A stretch of 64,000 bases of DNA from Sulfuriferula sp. (lineage in GTDB: Bacteria; Pseudomonadota; Gammaproteobacteria; Burkholderiales; Sulfuriferulaceae), in assembly GCA_013140765.1 (NCBI GenBank), contig JABFSE010000027.1, positions 1 through 64,000 on the forward strand, written 5' to 3'. Both the position numbers and the translations under genes were made by a program. The notes beneath the pieces are model-generated. The model worked only from the letters and a program-made list of their open reading frames with translations. It was not told the origin of the DNA and made no database searches. Every line of letters starts with the position of its first letter. Within the stretch, counting starts at the first letter, position 1. This document shows positions 33,760-44,000 of this stretch, one piece after another.

Positions 33760-36687
33760 ATGAAACGCATGTTATTTAACGCAACACAGGCAGAAGAACT
33801 ACGTGTTGCTATTGTCGATGGTCAAAAATTAGTTGATCTAGACATAGAATCTGCCAACAAAGAACAACGCAAAAGCAACATCTACAAAGGTATAGTCACC
33901 CGCGTAGAGCCTAGCTTAGAAGCCGCCTTCATTGATTACGGCAATGACAGACACGGATTTCTACCATTCAAAGAATTATCCCGCGCTTGCTACACAGGTG
34001 ACGCGGCTGAGTCGGGTCGCCCACGCATACAAGACGTATTGCGCGAAGGTCAGGAGATCATCGTTCAAGTCGAAAAAGACGAGCGCGGTAACAAAGGCGC
34101 GGCACTCACCACTTATATCAGTTTAGCTGGACGTTACTTGGTATTGATGCCCAATAACCCGCGCGGCGGTGGTGTTTCACGCCGTATCGAAGGCGAAGAG
34201 CGCAACGAACTACGCGATGTCATGGCGCAGTTAGAAATGCCCGCAGGCATGAGCATTATCGCCCGCACTGCAGGTATCGGTCGCGGTGTAGAAGAGCTAC
34301 AGTGGGATTTGAATTACTTGCTCCAACTATGGAGTGCCATAGACGGTGCGGCCAACAGCCAAAAAGGCGCGTTCTTGATTTACCAAGAAAGCAGTCTGGT
34401 TATTCGCGCAATACGTGATTATTTCCAGCCTGACATCGGCGAAATCCTCATAGATACCGAAGATGTCTATGAGCAAGCACATCAATTCATGAGCCACGTC
34501 ATGCCTGGCAACGTGCACAAAGTCAAACTCTACAAAGACGATGTGCCGCTGTTCTCACGTTTCCAGATTGAGCACCAAATCGAAACCGCTTTCTCACGTG
34601 AAGTCAGCCTGCCATCTGGCGGTGCTATCGTCATTGACCACACCGAAGCACTGGTTTCAGTTGACGTAAACTCAGCGCGTTCCACCCGTGGCACAGACAT
34701 TGAGCAAACCGCGTTCAACACCAACTTAGAGGCCGCTGAAGAAGTTGCCCGCCAATTGCGTTTACGCGATTTGGGTGGTCTGGTGGTCATCGACTTCATC
34801 GACATGGAAAGCCAGCGCAACCAGCGTGATGTCGAAAACCGCCTGCGTGATGCGCTACATTTTGACCGCGCCCGCGTACAAACAGGCAAAATTTCCAAAT
34901 TTGGTCTAATGGAATTATCTCGCCAACGCCTGCAACCGTCACTGGGCGAATCCAGCCATTTACCTTGCCCGCGTTGTAACGGCACAGGTTTTATTCGCGG
35001 CATAGAATCCAGCGCATTGCACATTTTACGCATCATCCAAGAGCAAGCGATGAAAGACCAGACAGGTGCGATACACGCGCAAATCCCTGTTGATGTCGCC
35101 ACTTTCTTACTCAATGAAAAACGTGCCGATATTTTTGCGATTGAATCCCGCCTGAAAGTCAGCGTAGCACTGATACCCAACATCCATTTAGTCACGCCGC
35201 ACTACAAAATCACCCGCTTGCGTCACGACGAAATCAATCCGCTGGAAATGCTCACGCCTAGCTATCGCATGAGCGAAACTATCGAAGAAGTAACCCCTGT
35301 AGAAAGCAACAAAAAAGAATCCAAGCCCTCGACCCAAGTGCCTGCAGTGCGCGGCATCACGCCTGCACAGCCTGCGCCTATTGTTGAAGAGAGAGCCGTT
35401 GCCAACCAAGCCAGTGCCAACGCAACAGCGGCGGCTAAAACAGGTTTAATAGGACGCATTTTTGGCTGGTTACAAAAATTCAGCGACGACACACCCGCTG
35501 AAACTGTCACCGCAACGCCCACGGCACAGCCTGCCGCACGCCCAGCAAACAGTGAGTCACGTAACCGCAACAACCGTAGCCGTAACGACAGAGGCAACAA
35601 CACTGAGCGCACAAGCGAACCACGTCCGCCACGAAAAGATACGCGCAACGACAACAACCCAGTAGAAGCAAAAACAGATGCGCAAAACGCACGCCCAGCA
35701 GTGCGCAATGAGCCGCGTGCTGAGCGTCAACCACGCCCTGAACGTGCGCCACGTCAAGAACGCCCTGCACAAGACACAGCCGCGACCGATGTCGTGACTG
35801 ACAAACCAAAAGCAGAAAACACACGCAAACCACGTCCACCGCGTCAACCACGCCCAGCCGTAGAAAATACAGCTGTTGCTGCTATAGAAAACGCCACGCC
35901 TGACGCAACGATAGACACCACTGTCATCAACGCGGCAACGCCAACAGATGTCAGCCATAGCGAGCCGCGTGAACCACGCAGCCGTCGCGGCCGTCGCGGT
36001 GGTCGTCGTGAGCGCAGACCTGATCAAACAATTGACAGTGCGACACCTGAAAATGACGCAACACCAGTAAGCGCGGATGATACGCCTACAGCCAGCGTAC
36101 CCGACACCGCACCCGTGCAAACACCCGAAATCACCGCACCCGTGACAGCATCTATCGTCGAGCCTGTTGTTGAGACTATTGCCGCACCAGCACCTGCTAT
36201 AGCCAGCACTGAAGCTATCGTCGCTCCCGTCGCAACAACGCCTGCCACGGCACAAATGGATATTTTTGCCAGTGCCACGCACCAGCCAACAACACCTGCT
36301 GCGCCTAGCGTGCAACATCACGCCCCTGTCGTAGCAGTGCCTGTCACCGTAGCCACTAACTCGGTGAATTTGGATGCGGTTTTAGCTGAACTATTAGCCC
36401 CCTCTGCAGACGCGGCAAATTTACAAATGGTAGAAACCAGTGCCGCGCCAGCCGTGACAACCAATGCAGAAGCAGTGACTAAACCCCGTGCCCCACGTAT
36501 CAACACCGTAGTCGGAACAGCAACTATCGATGCCCCACTACAGCAAATTGAAACCGTTGCTAAAACAAGCATCCCCGCTGTTGCAACTAGCGCAGTAACA
36601 CGCCCACGCACACCTGTTGCGCTACAGCAAAGCGCACAAAACGAGGCAGAAGCCGCACCATTAGTACAAATAGAAACTAAGCGTTAA
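33760..36687 (+). CDS. rne: Ribonuclease E
   Basis: The 975-residue endoribonuclease starts MKRMLFNATQAEELRVAIVDGQ. The S1 domain follows (IYKGIVTRVEPSLEAAFIDYG). Catalytic metal ligands Asp302 (SVDVNSARSTRGTD) and Asp345 (GGLVVIDFIDM) match E. coli Asp303 and Asp346. The Zn-link Cys403/Cys406 (CPRCNGTG) joins the dimer. Residues from about 510 are disordered, Pro/Ala-rich, with arginine-rich clusters (SRRGRRGGRRERRP; RPERAPRQERP) that would bind RNA. The low-complexity tail produces a 254-codon antisense open frame that is not a gene. RNase E organises mRNA decay and rRNA/tRNA processing. Confidence 0.96.
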   Translation: MKRMLFNATQAEELRVAIVDGQKLVDLDIESANKEQRKSNIYKGIVTRVEPSLEAAFIDYGNDRHGFLPFKELSRACYTGDAAESGRPRIQDVLREGQEIIVQVEKDERGNKGAALTTYISLAGRYLVLMPNNPRGGGVSRRIEGEERNELRDVMAQLEMPAGMSIIARTAGIGRGVEELQWDLNYLLQLWSAIDGAANSQKGAFLIYQESSLVIRAIRDYFQPDIGEILIDTEDVYEQAHQFMSHVMPGNVHKVKLYKDDVPLFSRFQIEHQIETAFSREVSLPSGGAIVIDHTEALVSVDVNSARSTRGTDIEQTAFNTNLEAAEEVARQLRLRDLGGLVVIDFIDMESQRNQRDVENRLRDALHFDRARVQTGKISKFGLMELSRQRLQPSLGESSHLPCPRCNGTGFIRGIESSALHILRIIQEQAMKDQTGAIHAQIPVDVATFLLNEKRADIFAIESRLKVSVALIPNIHLVTPHYKITRLRHDEINPLEMLTPSYRMSETIEEVTPVESNKKESKPSTQVPAVRGITPAQPAPIVEERAVANQASANATAAAKTGLIGRIFGWLQKFSDDTPAETVTATPTAQPAARPANSESRNRNNRSRNDRGNNTERTSEPRPPRKDTRNDNNPVEAKTDAQNARPAVRNEPRAERQPRPERAPRQERPAQDTAATDVVTDKPKAENTRKPRPPRQPRPAVENTAVAAIENATPDATIDTTVINAATPTDVSHSEPREPRSRRGRRGGRRERRPDQTIDSATPENDATPVSADDTPTASVPDTAPVQTPEITAPVTASIVEPVVETIAAPAPAIASTEAIVAPVATTPATAQMDIFASATHQPTTPAAPSVQHHAPVVAVPVTVATNSVNLDAVLAELLAPSADAANLQMVETSAAPAVTTNAEAVTKPRAPRINTVVGTATIDAPLQQIETVAKTSIPAVATSAVTRPRTPVALQQSAQNEAEAAPLVQIETKR

Positions 36688-36696
36688 AACCACACT

Positions 36697-36740
36697 AGCC
36701 CACAACGCACTTTAACTTGCGTCGTGGGCTTTTATTTTTT
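36697..36740 (+). terminator. Rho-independent terminator of rne
   Basis: AGCCCACAACGCA at 36697-36709 pairs with TGCGTCGTGGGCT at 36718-36730 with a single mismatch and an eight-base loop. TTTATTTTTT follows. The T-run overlaps the stop codon of the convergent phosphatase gene. Confidence 0.93.
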
Positions 36741-37199
36741 GGCTTGCAATGCAACCAACAAACCGTCAGCCGCATCCTCCACCATCGCTAACACCTGCTT
36801 AAAACCATCATCGCCACCATAATAAGGATCAGGCACCGACATACCCGCGTATTGCTGGCTAAAGTTCAAATACAACTGCACTTTATCAACATACTCACCT
36901 GCCATATCTTGCAAATTATGCAGATTCGCCGCATCCATCGCTAAAATGTAATCATACTTGGCAAAATCAGCCGCACACACCTGCCGCCCGCGTAATTGCG
37001 CAATATCATAACCCGCCTGCCGCATCGTTTGTTGCGCCCGTAAATCGGGCGGCGCACCGACGTGATAATCATGCGTACCTGCAGAATCTATCAGCAACGA
37101 CAACCCAGATTGACGGGCTTTGTGCGTAAAAACGCCCTCAGCCATAGGTGAGCGACATATATTGCCCATGCAGACAAAAAGAATCGCGTGCTTACTCAT
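36732..37199 (-). CDS. Low-molecular-weight protein tyrosine phosphatase (Wzb-like)
   Basis: This 155-residue phosphatase starts at ATG 37199, which overlaps the galE stop by ATGA; the longer frame from 37232 lies in galE. The P-loop is FVCMGNICRSPMAEG, with nucleophile Cys10 and Arg16 in C-x5-R. The general acid Asp is in VPDPYYGG. Such enzymes dephosphorylate tyrosine kinases that control polysaccharide export, but no Wzc-like kinase is in the window. Cotranscription with galE, next to pel, suggests a link to exopolysaccharide. It could equally be a general housekeeping phosphatase. Confidence 0.9.
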   Translation of the reverse strand: MSKHAILFVCMGNICRSPMAEGVFTHKARQSGLSLLIDSAGTHDYHVGAPPDLRAQQTMRQAGYDIAQLRGRQVCAADFAKYDYILAMDAANLHNLQDMAGEYVDKVQLYLNFSQQYAGMSVPDPYYGGDDGFKQVLAMVEDAADGLLVALQAKK

Positions 37200-38203
37200 G
37201 GCATCACCGCGCCATGCGTCTGCCAATGCCAACTATCACGACACATAGCATCAATATCACGCTGTGCGTGCCAGCCCAATTCCTGCGCCGCCAAGCTCGC
37301 ATCAGCATAACAACTAGCAATATCCCCCGCGCGTCTAGGTGCAATGCGATAAGGGACAGGTTTACCACTCGCCCGCTCAAAAGCCGCAACCATTTCCAGC
37401 ACGCTGTAACCGCGCCCTGTACCTAAATTATAAGTTTGCACACCCGCTGTTTTATTTAATGCAGCCAACGCACAAACATGCCCTAACGCCAAATCAACGA
37501 CATGGATATAATCACGCACACCCGTCCCATCAGGCGTAGGATAATCGCTACCATAAACAGACAATTGCGCCAACTTTCCAGCCGCCACTTGTGCGACGTA
37601 AGGCATTAAATTATTTGGAATACCATTAGGGTCTTCACCTATTAAACCACTTTCATGCGCACCGACAGGGTTAAAGTAGCGTAATAAAGTAATATGCCAA
37701 CGCGCATTGGCCACAGGTAAATCACGTAGCATTTCTTCCACTATCAGCTTAGAGCGTCCATATGGATTGGTTGCTGATAACGGGAAATTCTCACTAATAG
37801 GCACGTTGGCAGGGTCGCCGTAGACCGTTGCTGAGGAGCTGAAAATTAGATTAAACACATGATTATCTGCCATCACTTCAGCCAACACTAAAATACCATA
37901 AACATTATTATCATAGTATTCCAGCGGCATCGTCACCGATTCGCCCACTGCTTTTAAGCCTGCAAAATGGATCACCGCGTCAATTTTATGCGCCTTAAAA
38001 ACACTATCTAATTGCGACTTATCACGCACATCCATGTCATAAAAAATGGGGGCTTTCCCACTAATATGCTGGATTTTTGTCAACACGCGCAATTTGCTAT
38101 TACACAAATTGTCAACTATCACCACCTCGTGCCCCGCAGCCAGTAGTGCTACACAAGTATGACTGCCGATATAACCCATACCGCCCGTTACTAGAATTTG
38201 CAT
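37196..38203 (-). CDS. galE: UDP-glucose/UDP-N-acetylglucosamine 4-epimerase (GalE type)
   Basis: This 335-residue short-chain dehydrogenase has the NAD motif VTGGMGYIGSHTCVALL, catalytic Ser/Tyr-x3-Lys in FSSSATVYGDP and NPYGRSKLIVEEM, and the substrate region LRYFNPVGAHESG. Near the C-terminus, RRAGDIASCYADASLA aligns with the E. coli segment holding Tyr299; here that residue is Cys298. A small residue there is known to admit N-acetylated UDP-sugars. The gene is divergent from pelA, whose polymer contains GalNAc, so the enzyme probably supplies UDP-GalNAc as well as UDP-Gal. Confidence 0.93.
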   Translation of the reverse strand: MQILVTGGMGYIGSHTCVALLAAGHEVVIVDNLCNSKLRVLTKIQHISGKAPIFYDMDVRDKSQLDSVFKAHKIDAVIHFAGLKAVGESVTMPLEYYDNNVYGILVLAEVMADNHVFNLIFSSSATVYGDPANVPISENFPLSATNPYGRSKLIVEEMLRDLPVANARWHITLLRYFNPVGAHESGLIGEDPNGIPNNLMPYVAQVAAGKLAQLSVYGSDYPTPDGTGVRDYIHVVDLALGHVCALAALNKTAGVQTYNLGTGRGYSVLEMVAAFERASGKPVPYRIAPRRAGDIASCYADASLAAQELGWHAQRDIDAMCRDSWHWQTHGAVMP

Positions 38204-38226
38204 ACGACTTAACTCTCTATTTAATT

Positions 38227-38261
38227 AACCACCATAGTATAAGCCATCCACTATCGTGGTT
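38227..38261. promoter_or_regulatory. Inverted repeat in the galE-pelA divergent region, possible operator
   Basis: AACCACCATAGT at 38227-38238 and ACTATCGTGGTT at 38250-38261 are inverted copies matching at 11 of 12 positions, with centres 23 bases apart. On the galE side the left arm overlaps a TATACT box (minus strand, 38235-38240) that could be the galE -10. It does not resemble the FleQ site I know from Pseudomonas pel. A dimeric regulator could control both divergent units from here. Confidence 0.45.
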
Positions 38262-38309
38262 TACAATGTTTAACAATCTCACAACGCTAACAGTGGGACA
38301 ATCACCGTC

Positions 38310-41045
38310 ATGACTTATCGACTTATTACCCTTGTATTACTGATGTTATGGACATTACCCGCCGCTGCTTTTAACGCGGCGTTCTTCTATGGCACGCCAT
38401 TCATACCCGAATTACGTATCTATGATGCCATCATCGTTGAACCAGACCAGCCTGACTTTGTCAGCGTACCTGCCAGCCTGCAAGGCAAGCTCTACGCCTA
38501 TACCAGCCTAGGTGAAGTCGGCGCAGATAAGCCATATGCGAAATCAACCCCTAACAATGCAAAAATGACGCGTAACACAGCATGGTCTAGCGATGTCATG
38601 GACCAAACCAGCCCTGTCTGGCAACAGTTTTACATAGACAAAATCGTTGCACCGCTGTGGCAACGCGGTTACCGTGGTATTTTTATTGACACCTTAGATT
38701 CTTATCAGCTTGCCGCCACGACTCCCGCCGCTCGCACCGCACAAGAGGCAGGTATGATAGCCACGATACGCCAGCTCAAAGTGCGATTTCCTGGCATACG
38801 CATTATCCTCAATCGCGGCTTTGAGATACTGCCACAAGTACACAACGACATCACTGCCGTAGTCGCAGAGTCCTTATTTCAAGGATGGGATAATGCTAAC
38901 CATCGTTACACCAGCGTGTCTGACAGCGATAGAAGCTGGTTAAGCGCACAACTCAACAAAATAAAAACCGAGTACAAACTCCCCGTTATCGTCATTGACT
39001 ACGCAGCACCCAATCAACGCACCGCAGCCCGAAATGCGGCTCAAAAAATACGTAGCGCAGGTTTTATACCGTGGGTTAGCAATCCTGAGCTTGACATGTT
39101 AGGTGTAGGTTCACCCGAAATTCAGCCGCGTCGCGTGCTTATGCTCTACGATGGGCGTGAAAACAAAGACCCGATTTACAGTGACATGCACCGGTATGGC
39201 GCGATGCCCATTCAACATCTAGGCTATGTTACCGAATACCACGATCTTAGCTTACCCCTGCCTACTCAGCAATTGGCAGGGCAATATGCAGGTATCGTAT
39301 TATGGTCAGGCACGGCCGAAAATAGCGTGCCACTACTCAAACCTTGGTTACTCAAACAAATAAAATCAGGCATACGCTTGGCCGTCATTAACGAATTTGG
39401 CTTTGAGCGCAGTCGTAATAACTTACAAGCATTTGGCTTAACGCTGAAAGACAGCGTAGCGGGTGACAAGGTTAGCATCGTCAAACAAGATGCCATCGTT
39501 GGCTTTGAACACAAACCAGAGCAACATCCTAACACCATAGACATCATTCAATCTAGCGCAGACAGCACGCCGATATTAGCACTAAAAGTTGGCAATCAAA
39601 CCACCGACGTTGCTGCCTATACACCTTGGGGTGGCTACGTATTGTCGCCTTACGCCATACTTGAAATTCCTTACCAACAAGGCACGCGCTGGATTATCAA
39701 TCCATTCGCTTTTTTCAAGCACGCGCTAGATTTACCCGACATGCCCGCACCTGATGTTACCACCTCAACAGGACGACGTTTACTCATGGCGCATATGGAC
39801 GGCGACGGCTTTGCCAACAATGCTGAATTTCCAGGATCGCCACTCGCACCTCGCGTGATGCTCGACAAAATTTTCAAAAAATACACCATACCCACTGCCG
39901 TATCAGTCATCGAAGCAGAAACCGCACCTTGGGGGCTTTACCCTAAAAAATCAGCTGAGATGGAACAAATTGCGCGAGAAATATACCGTCTGCCGCATGT
40001 AGAAATTGCCAGTCACTCCTATTCACACCCATTCAAATGGCAGGCATTAAAAGAGGGTGAAAATGAGGATGGCGAAGGGCTCAGCCTCAGCTTACCTGGC
40101 TACAAATTCAGCTTAGATAAAGAAATAAATGGGAGCGTGGGTTATATCAATCAACGCCTAGCACCAGCGGGCAAGGTTTGTACTGTCTTTTTATGGACGG
40201 GTGACTGCAATCCTGGCGCAGATGCGCTCGCCAAAACTGACGCGGCAGGTTTGCTGAACATGAATGGTGGCGAAACCACCATGACCAATAGTCAACCCAG
40301 CGTCACTTTTGTATCGCCACTAGGCGTTGCACGTGATGCGTCTTATCAGATTTACGCACCTAATCAAAATGAAAACGTTTATACCAATAATTGGTTAGGT
40401 CCTTACTACGGCTACCGTCGCGTCATTGAAACTTTCCAACTGACAGACAAACCACGTCGTCTCAAACCTGTCGATATTTATTTTCACACTTACGCCGCGT
40501 CTAAACCTGCCTCGCTCAAGGCACTAGAAGACGTATATGACTACGCACTCAAACAACCCAATCACCCTGTCTATCCATCAGACTACATCCGTCGTGTGCT
40601 GGATTTCAACCAAATAGTCATGGCGCGGGAAGACGGCGACTGGCTGTTTTATGGCGACGGACAAATCGACACCTTGCGCATCAAAGCTAATTGGGGCTAC
40701 CCCAGCAACGCGGACAGTGTTGCGGGGTATCAAGATTACAACCAAGACCGCTACTTAAATTTAACCAAATCAACAGTAAACCGTGTACAACTTACACCTC
40801 AACCCAGCAAAGCACCGTATTTAGTGGATGCTAACGGGGTGCTCAAAAACTGGGTGCAACACAGCAAACAAACAGATTTCACATTAAACGCTTACGTCAA
40901 ACTCGATTTCACCCTGAATCACGCTGATACCTGCCGTTTATATGACGCGCAAGGGCAAGTCATGCGTACCGACAATCACACCCAACAACAATATCACTAC
41001 CAGACCCATGCCGCAGGACAGCACACCTACAAACTCAGTTGCTGA
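38310..41045 (+). CDS. pelA: Pel polysaccharide hydrolase/deacetylase PelA
   Basis: This 911-residue periplasmic protein has a signal peptide (LVLLMLWTLPAAA). Residues about 25-270 form a GH114-like alpha-1,4-GalNAc hydrolase domain with Glu187 in VVAESLFQGWD; this position corresponds to Glu218 of the P. aeruginosa protein. A Rossmann-like middle domain follows. The CE4-type deacetylase domain has Asp497 (AHMDGDGF) and His569/His573 (SHSYSHPF), with the same 72-residue spacing as Asp528 and His600/His604 in P. aeruginosa. PelA deacetylates and trims Pel before export. It overlaps pelB by 38 bases. Confidence 0.95.
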   Translation: MTYRLITLVLLMLWTLPAAAFNAAFFYGTPFIPELRIYDAIIVEPDQPDFVSVPASLQGKLYAYTSLGEVGADKPYAKSTPNNAKMTRNTAWSSDVMDQTSPVWQQFYIDKIVAPLWQRGYRGIFIDTLDSYQLAATTPAARTAQEAGMIATIRQLKVRFPGIRIILNRGFEILPQVHNDITAVVAESLFQGWDNANHRYTSVSDSDRSWLSAQLNKIKTEYKLPVIVIDYAAPNQRTAARNAAQKIRSAGFIPWVSNPELDMLGVGSPEIQPRRVLMLYDGRENKDPIYSDMHRYGAMPIQHLGYVTEYHDLSLPLPTQQLAGQYAGIVLWSGTAENSVPLLKPWLLKQIKSGIRLAVINEFGFERSRNNLQAFGLTLKDSVAGDKVSIVKQDAIVGFEHKPEQHPNTIDIIQSSADSTPILALKVGNQTTDVAAYTPWGGYVLSPYAILEIPYQQGTRWIINPFAFFKHALDLPDMPAPDVTTSTGRRLLMAHMDGDGFANNAEFPGSPLAPRVMLDKIFKKYTIPTAVSVIEAETAPWGLYPKKSAEMEQIAREIYRLPHVEIASHSYSHPFKWQALKEGENEDGEGLSLSLPGYKFSLDKEINGSVGYINQRLAPAGKVCTVFLWTGDCNPGADALAKTDAAGLLNMNGGETTMTNSQPSVTFVSPLGVARDASYQIYAPNQNENVYTNNWLGPYYGYRRVIETFQLTDKPRRLKPVDIYFHTYAASKPASLKALEDVYDYALKQPNHPVYPSDYIRRVLDFNQIVMAREDGDWLFYGDGQIDTLRIKANWGYPSNADSVAGYQDYNQDRYLNLTKSTVNRVQLTPQPSKAPYLVDANGVLKNWVQHSKQTDFTLNAYVKLDFTLNHADTCRLYDAQGQVMRTDNHTQQQYHYQTHAAGQHTYKLSC

Positions 41046-44000
41046 CTGGTTAACCACACCAGCACGACCACGCTTAATCACACCGCTGAATTTGACGGGG
41101 TTGGTGGTCGCGGTGAGTGCTGTGTTGTTTTTGCTTTATCCACAACAGCGCATCAGCCAGCAGCTCAGTACCAGCAATCAAGTTGACGCGGTATCTTTGC
41201 AATACATGCGTAGCCTGCTCACCACCGAGCCAGACAACCACACACTCAGATTACAACTTGCTCAAGCCTATACAAAAATTGGGCAATATGACCTCGCGCT
41301 GAAAACGCTACGCCAGCTGTACACCAACACCCAACCGCAATGGCGTGAGGCAGCCTATCTGACACAAATAGACATACTCAGCAAAATCGCTTTTGCCGCA
41401 CCCGCTAATAGCACGCTACGCAAAGAAAAATTAGCCCAGTTACACACCGCATTACAACAAGCCGCACCGCACATTTATCAAACTCGCGCACTCGCCCAAT
41501 TCGCACAAAAAGCTGAAGCGATAGGCGATATACAACTTGCCGAATTAAGCATCAACAAGCTCATTCGCACGAACAAAACAGCTACACTTATCGACCATGC
41601 GGCACGTCTTGCCTTGGCGAATGGACATTACTTACATAGCGCACAATATAGCTGGCAAGCCATGCAACTAAGCGAAACACCCGCCGACCAAAGACGCTAT
41701 TTATTACAAGCACTCGACACCTTGCAATCAGGCGGTATAGGTCATATAGGGCTAGACTGGGTGCAACAGCTACCCCCAGCACAGTGGCAAACCCCAGACA
41801 CCCTATACAAACTCACAAAACTCGCACTTGCGTCCAATCGCCCCGCCCAAGCAGATGCCTTCGCACTACAATTAACGGGGCTAAATAGTAGCCATCCAGC
41901 GCGTTTTATACCTGCCTACGCTGACTTAGCCTATACCGCAATGCTCGGTAACCGCGACCTAACCAACGCCATCAAACTTGCCCAACTCGCCGTTGCCAAC
42001 TCACCCAACAACGCAACTTGGCGCGAACGCTTGGCGCATGTTGCAGAATGGAACAACCAACCACAACTCGCACTCGAACAATGGCACTGGCTGGCGACAC
42101 ACCAAGGCACTGAATCAGCATGGCAAGCATGGATGCGCTTAGCAGGTGGCTTATTTGATTACGCTGCGCAAATCATAGGCTTAGAACACAACTGGCAACG
42201 CAGCCAACACGACGACAAATACGCACGTAAAATTGTCCAAACTTACGAATACTTAGGTCAGCCAGAAAAAGCACTCGTTTGGTTAAACAGCCACGCCGAT
42301 GAATATAATCATCCAGAATTATTACTGCTCTCCGCCGAACTCGCCGCACGCATGGGACAAGATGCTAATGCGATTACGCGTTATCGACGCTACCTGCTTA
42401 ATAACGTGGCACAACCGAATACTGCCGTTAATATCGCCGCCCTCATGCAACGTATTGAACAATACGAAGAAGCATTTACTGTACTCGACCATAGCCGCCC
42501 CCTTGCAACACCTAACGATAAACTATTTTGGCTGAATCTAGGTGAGCTGGCTTGGCGATTACAGCATGATGAACAAGCCATTGTTGCGTATCGCATTTTA
42601 AGTGACGCACCTGATGCCGAGCCTTACCAAACAGAACGGTTAGTGCAAGCACTCAAACGCCAAAACCCCCGTTTAGCCGCGCAAACGGCGCAACAATACT
42701 GGGTAAAAACAGGGCATTTAAGTTTATTCATGAATACCGCTGATATCTATGCCGAGCTAGGCGACTGGCCAGCAGTGCAACGCTTATACCAACTCACTAA
42801 CAATGCCAAATGGCAGCATTATGATAACGATTTACGTTTTGTCTCCGTACGTGCCGAAATGTATAAACACACAGGTGATTTGCGTGCCGCCGAACGTGAT
42901 TATCGTTTCCTGATTAAACGCTATCCCACCAATAATGGCATCAAAGAAGCATACTTGTGGCTATTACTCGACACCCGCCAATTCAGCCAGCTGGATACAC
43001 AAATGCAGCAATGGACTCCCTTGCTCGCCAACGCGCCCTCACTTTGGGATGTATTTGCGGCGGGCTATTTATCCCAAGGCAAGCCCAATCAGGCACTCGC
43101 ACTCTACAACCGCATGGCTAAATCGCATTTGCAAGATGAGCTATGGATGTTGAATTATGCAGTGACATTGGAGGCTGGTGGACAACCTGATTTAGCTTGG
43201 CAAGTACGCCGCCAGATTTGGCAACAACACTTAACCCAGCATAAGCCCAAAGATTGGCTCAACACCCGCGCCAACGCCAAAGACATAGAACGCTTACGTT
43301 TATTACTACTCAATGACCCACAGATAGGGCAAGGTATATTGTGGCAACTATTGCGCACAGGCTCCACCGCACTCAAACAAAACAGCCAATTTGTTGAATT
43401 GGCAACGGTCTGGCTCAACGACAAAAACCAGAATGACGCAATACACGGCTGGTTACTGCGTCAATATGCGCATTGGTTAAACACCCCACTAGGCGTGCAA
43501 ATATCTGATGCACTGACCAACCAAGACCACCAAGCCGCCGCCGCACTACTTGAACACGATGGCATTTTACTCTACGACAAAATGAATCTGAATCACCTTG
43601 CTGGACGTACAGACAACGCTGCCGATTTGGCATTTATTGCCATGGACAGATCACGACTAGACGAATCACTCTATCAACAAGCCGCGCCCATGCTGATACA
43701 AAACTCACGCACGGCTGGCATCATGAGCAAATACAGTGAATATGGTAGCTACAAAGCACTCACGAATGAAATCACCGCAACCAACCACGATATAGGCGGC
43801 TTAAAGTTAGATTTGAATTTGCACCAAACACAACGTACAGCAGTTGATACCAGCGTACTCACTCGCGCACCTCATGAAATCGGTGGTGAAATTGCATTAC
43901 GACAAATCGGCAATAACTACATCAACACGCTAAAATTACAATTTAGCTCAGGCTTAAACACGCAGACAGGGCTGGTTTTCAATCATCTACAGCAAATCGG

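Noticed and set aside
35557-36321. 254-codon open frame antisense to rne
   Set aside because: It is rich in Cys, Trp and Arg, the typical shadow of a Pro/Ala/Arg low-complexity tail. The rne frame on the other strand has clear domains.
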